DNA of 36,271 nucleotides from Sphingomonas bacterium (GTDB lineage: Bacteria > Pseudomonadota > Alphaproteobacteria > Sphingomonadales > Sphingomonadaceae), in contig NZ_JAQGLC010000079.1 in NCBI RefSeq assembly GCF_028293085.1, positions 1 to 36,271 of the forward strand. The letters run 5' to 3'. The notes under the pieces are model-generated. The model was not told where the DNA came from. It did not search any database and saw only the letters and a program-made list of their open reading frames with translations. Position 1 is the first letter of the stretch. Each line of letters begins with the position of its first letter. Below are positions 34,837-36,271 of this stretch, one piece after another. Both the position numbers and the translations under genes were made by a program.

Positions 34837-35151
34837 GTGGCCGGAGTCGAACGGCCCGGCGTGCCGCTGTGCCTGATCCTGCTGCGCTATGTCGTGTCGC
34901 TCGACGAGGTCGACCAGTTCCAGGCGGCGCATGTCGCCTGGCTCGAAAAGGGCTATGTCGAGGGCATCTTCCTCGTCGCGGGCCGCCAGGTGCCACGGAC
35001 CGGCGGCGTGATCCTGACGCGCGGGCACAAGCGCGAGGTCGAGGCGCTCGCCGCGACCGATCCGTTCGTGACCAACGGCGCGGCCGAGGCCGAGGTGATC
35101 GAGTTCACCGCGAGCCTGGCAGCAAGCGGATTCTCCGCGCTGCTGTCATGA
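34837..35151 (+). CDS. YciI-like domain protein
   Basis: A 104-residue protein with a ferredoxin-like alpha/beta fold of the YciI/YCII family: LCLILLRYVVSLDEVDQF, AAHVAWLEKGYVEGIFLVAG, and the C-terminal ATDPFVTNGAAEAEVIEFTA. The conserved Asp-Pro in ATDPFV and the histidine in AAHVAWL match the family. GTG 34837 starts one base after the hisB stop; GTG 34861 is an alternative. It overlaps hisH by four bases (ATGA), so it is co-translated with histidine genes, but no role in histidine synthesis is known to me. Confidence 0.85.
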   Translation: MAGVERPGVPLCLILLRYVVSLDEVDQFQAAHVAWLEKGYVEGIFLVAGRQVPRTGGVILTRGHKREVEALAATDPFVTNGAAEAEVIEFTASLAASGFSALLS

Positions 35152-35753
35152 GCATCGCGCTGATCGACTATGGCGCGGGCAATCTTCACTCGGTCGCCAA
35201 CGCGCTGAAGGCGGCGGGCGCGACCAATGTCGACATCACCGCCGATGCCGACACGGTCGCGCGCGCCGACCGGATCGTGCTGCCCGGCGTCGGCGCATTC
35301 GGGGCCTGCGCCTCCGCCTTGCGCGCCGTGCCCGGCATGGTCGAGGCGCTCGACCGACGCGTGCGGGGCGGCGGCGTGCCGTTCCTCGGCATCTGTGTCG
35401 GCATGCAGCTGATGGCCGATGCCGGCGAGGAGAACGGGATACATCCCGGGCTCGGCTGGCTGCGCGGCACCGTCCGCCATCTGACGCCCACCGATTTAGT
35501 CGCCAAGGTGCCGCATATGGGCTGGAACGATGTCGTCCCGGCGCTGGCACACCCGCTGATCGAGCCGGGAGAGGCCTATTTCCTGCACAGCTATGCCTAT
35601 GAGGGCGAAGACGTGATCGCGTCGACCGACCATGCCGGCCCGGTCACCGCGGCAATCGGCCGCGACAATATGCTCGGCGTGCAATTCCACCCCGAGAAGA
35701 GCCAGCGTTACGGGCTGGAGCTGCTCGCCCGCTTCCTGGAGTGGCGGCCATGA
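35148..35753 (+). CDS. hisH: Imidazole glycerol phosphate synthase, glutaminase subunit
   Basis: Class I glutamine amidotransferase that supplies ammonia to HisF. The product is 201 residues. The nucleophile is Cys83 in [11 protein letters not shown], and the His-Glu pair is in [14 protein letters not shown] near the C-terminus. The N-terminus [18 protein letters not shown] is typical. ATG 35148 overlaps the yciI-like stop; its own stop overlaps the hisA start (ATGA). Confidence 0.96.
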   Translation: MSIALIDYGAGNLHSVANALKAAGATNVDITADADTVARADRIVLPGVGAFGACASALRAVPGMVEALDRRVRGGGVPFLGICVGMQLMADAGEENGIHPGLGWLRGTVRHLTPTDLVAKVPHMGWNDVVPALAHPLIEPGEAYFLHSYAYEGEDVIASTDHAGPVTAAIGRDNMLGVQFHPEKSQRYGLELLARFLEWRP

Positions 35754-36271
35754 CCCTCATCGTCTTCCCCGCGATCGACCTGAAAGCCGGTCAGGTCGTG
35801 CGCCTCGCCGAGGGCGATATGGACCGCGCGACAATCTATGGCGACGACCCCGCCGCCCAAGCGATGATCTTCGCCGAACAGGGTGCCGAGTATCTCCACG
35901 TGGTCGATCTCGACGCAGCATTTGCCGGCGCCTCGGTCAATGGCGAGGCTGTCGCCGCGATCGTCGAGCGCTTTCCCGGCCATGTTCAGCTCGGCGGCGG
36001 CATCCGCACCCGCGAGTCGATCGAGCGCTGGTTCGATCTGGGCGTGTCGCGCGTGGTGATCGGCACCGCAGCGCTCGAGAATCCCGAGCTGGTCCGCGAG
36101 GCGGCGCGCGACTTCCCCGGCGGCATCGTCGTCGCGGTCGACGCAAAGGACGGCATGGTGGCGACGCGCGGCTGGGCGGACGTCTCCACCGTCGCGGTGG
36201 TCGATCTCGCCCGCCGCTTCGAGGACGCCGGCGTCGCCTCCCTGCTGTTCACCGATGTCGGCCGCGACGGC
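35750..36271 (+). CDS. hisA: ProFAR isomerase HisA (3' end outside the window)
   Basis: Isomerises ProFAR to PRFAR in histidine synthesis; a TIM barrel. 174 codons are present, about 70 percent of the usual length of about 240. Landmarks: [19 protein letters not shown] with the catalytic acid D10, [40 protein letters not shown], and [15 protein letters not shown] with the second catalytic acid. ATG 35750 overlaps the hisH stop. The frame is open to the window edge. Confidence 0.95.
   Translation, partial: MTLIVFPAIDLKAGQVVRLAEGDMDRATIYGDDPAAQAMIFAEQGAEYLHVVDLDAAFAGASVNGEAVAAIVERFPGHVQLGGGIRTRESIERWFDLGVSRVVIGTAALENPELVREAARDFPGGIVVAVDAKDGMVATRGWADVSTVAVVDLARRFEDAGVASLLFTDVGRDG

Noticed and set aside
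34836..34857. A GAGTCGAACGGCC string resembling a reverse-strand tRNA T-arm.
   Set aside because: No acceptor, D-arm or anticodon arm can be built around it, and it lies in the start of the YciI-like gene.

Overview
The window is a GC-rich stretch of bacterial chromosome, most likely from an alphaproteobacterium of the order Sphingomonadales (Sphingomonas-like). This is inferred from gene content and order: rne next to an AMIN/amidase_3 gene, then PBP1A and prfB; a crcB - rluA-family - HAD - ATP12 series; an alphaproteobacterial-type SspB; and an RNase E with a long acidic insert in its S1 domain. No rRNA, tRNA, CRISPR array, transposase or integrase is visible. Species cannot be fixed from the sequence alone.

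Layout. (1) 1-6866, housekeeping: the 5' part of rne on the minus strand, then on the plus strand a cell-wall amidase, a class A penicillin-binding protein, release factor 2 and an unusual lipoprotein methyltransferase. (2) 7105-14286, a compact plus-strand nonribosomal peptide cluster: an adenylation-thiolation didomain, a cytochrome P450 and a C-A-T-TE protein whose thioesterase has a cysteine where serine is usual. Together they look like a two-residue assembly line with P450 oxidation of the first, carrier-bound residue. A convergent Wzx-like flippase follows (14296-15795). (3) 16508-23846: an old-yellow-enzyme reductase, thyA, a lone contractile-tail sheath-like gene, a secreted alpha/beta hydrolase, a perfect BlaI/MecI-type operator before a 44-residue ORF, folA, a membrane dipeptidase and ribF. 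(4) 23847-24714: an 870-base region without a convincing gene, ending in a cluster of DnaA-box-like and GANTC motifs before a small glycine-zipper gene. (5) 24715-31720: osmC, small membrane proteins, a lipoprotein, crcB, a pseudouridine synthase, an ankyrin-like orphan, a PaiB-like protein, a HAD phosphatase, ATP12 and gmk. (6) 31772-36271: a small membrane protein, fumC and sspB on the minus strand, then the histidine operon hisB - yciI-like - hisH - hisA (cut by the window edge).

Several spacers hold palindromic repeats: two copies of one roughly 140-base structured element (26750-26895 and 33542-33681), a 96-base imperfect inverted repeat (21607-21702) and an 88-base inverted repeat (32049-32136).

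The strongest candidates for something undescribed are the NRPS-P450 cluster, the sheath-like gene with no other tail genes around it, and the DnaA/GANTC cluster. Adenylation specificities were read by hand alignment to GrsA and are predictions only.
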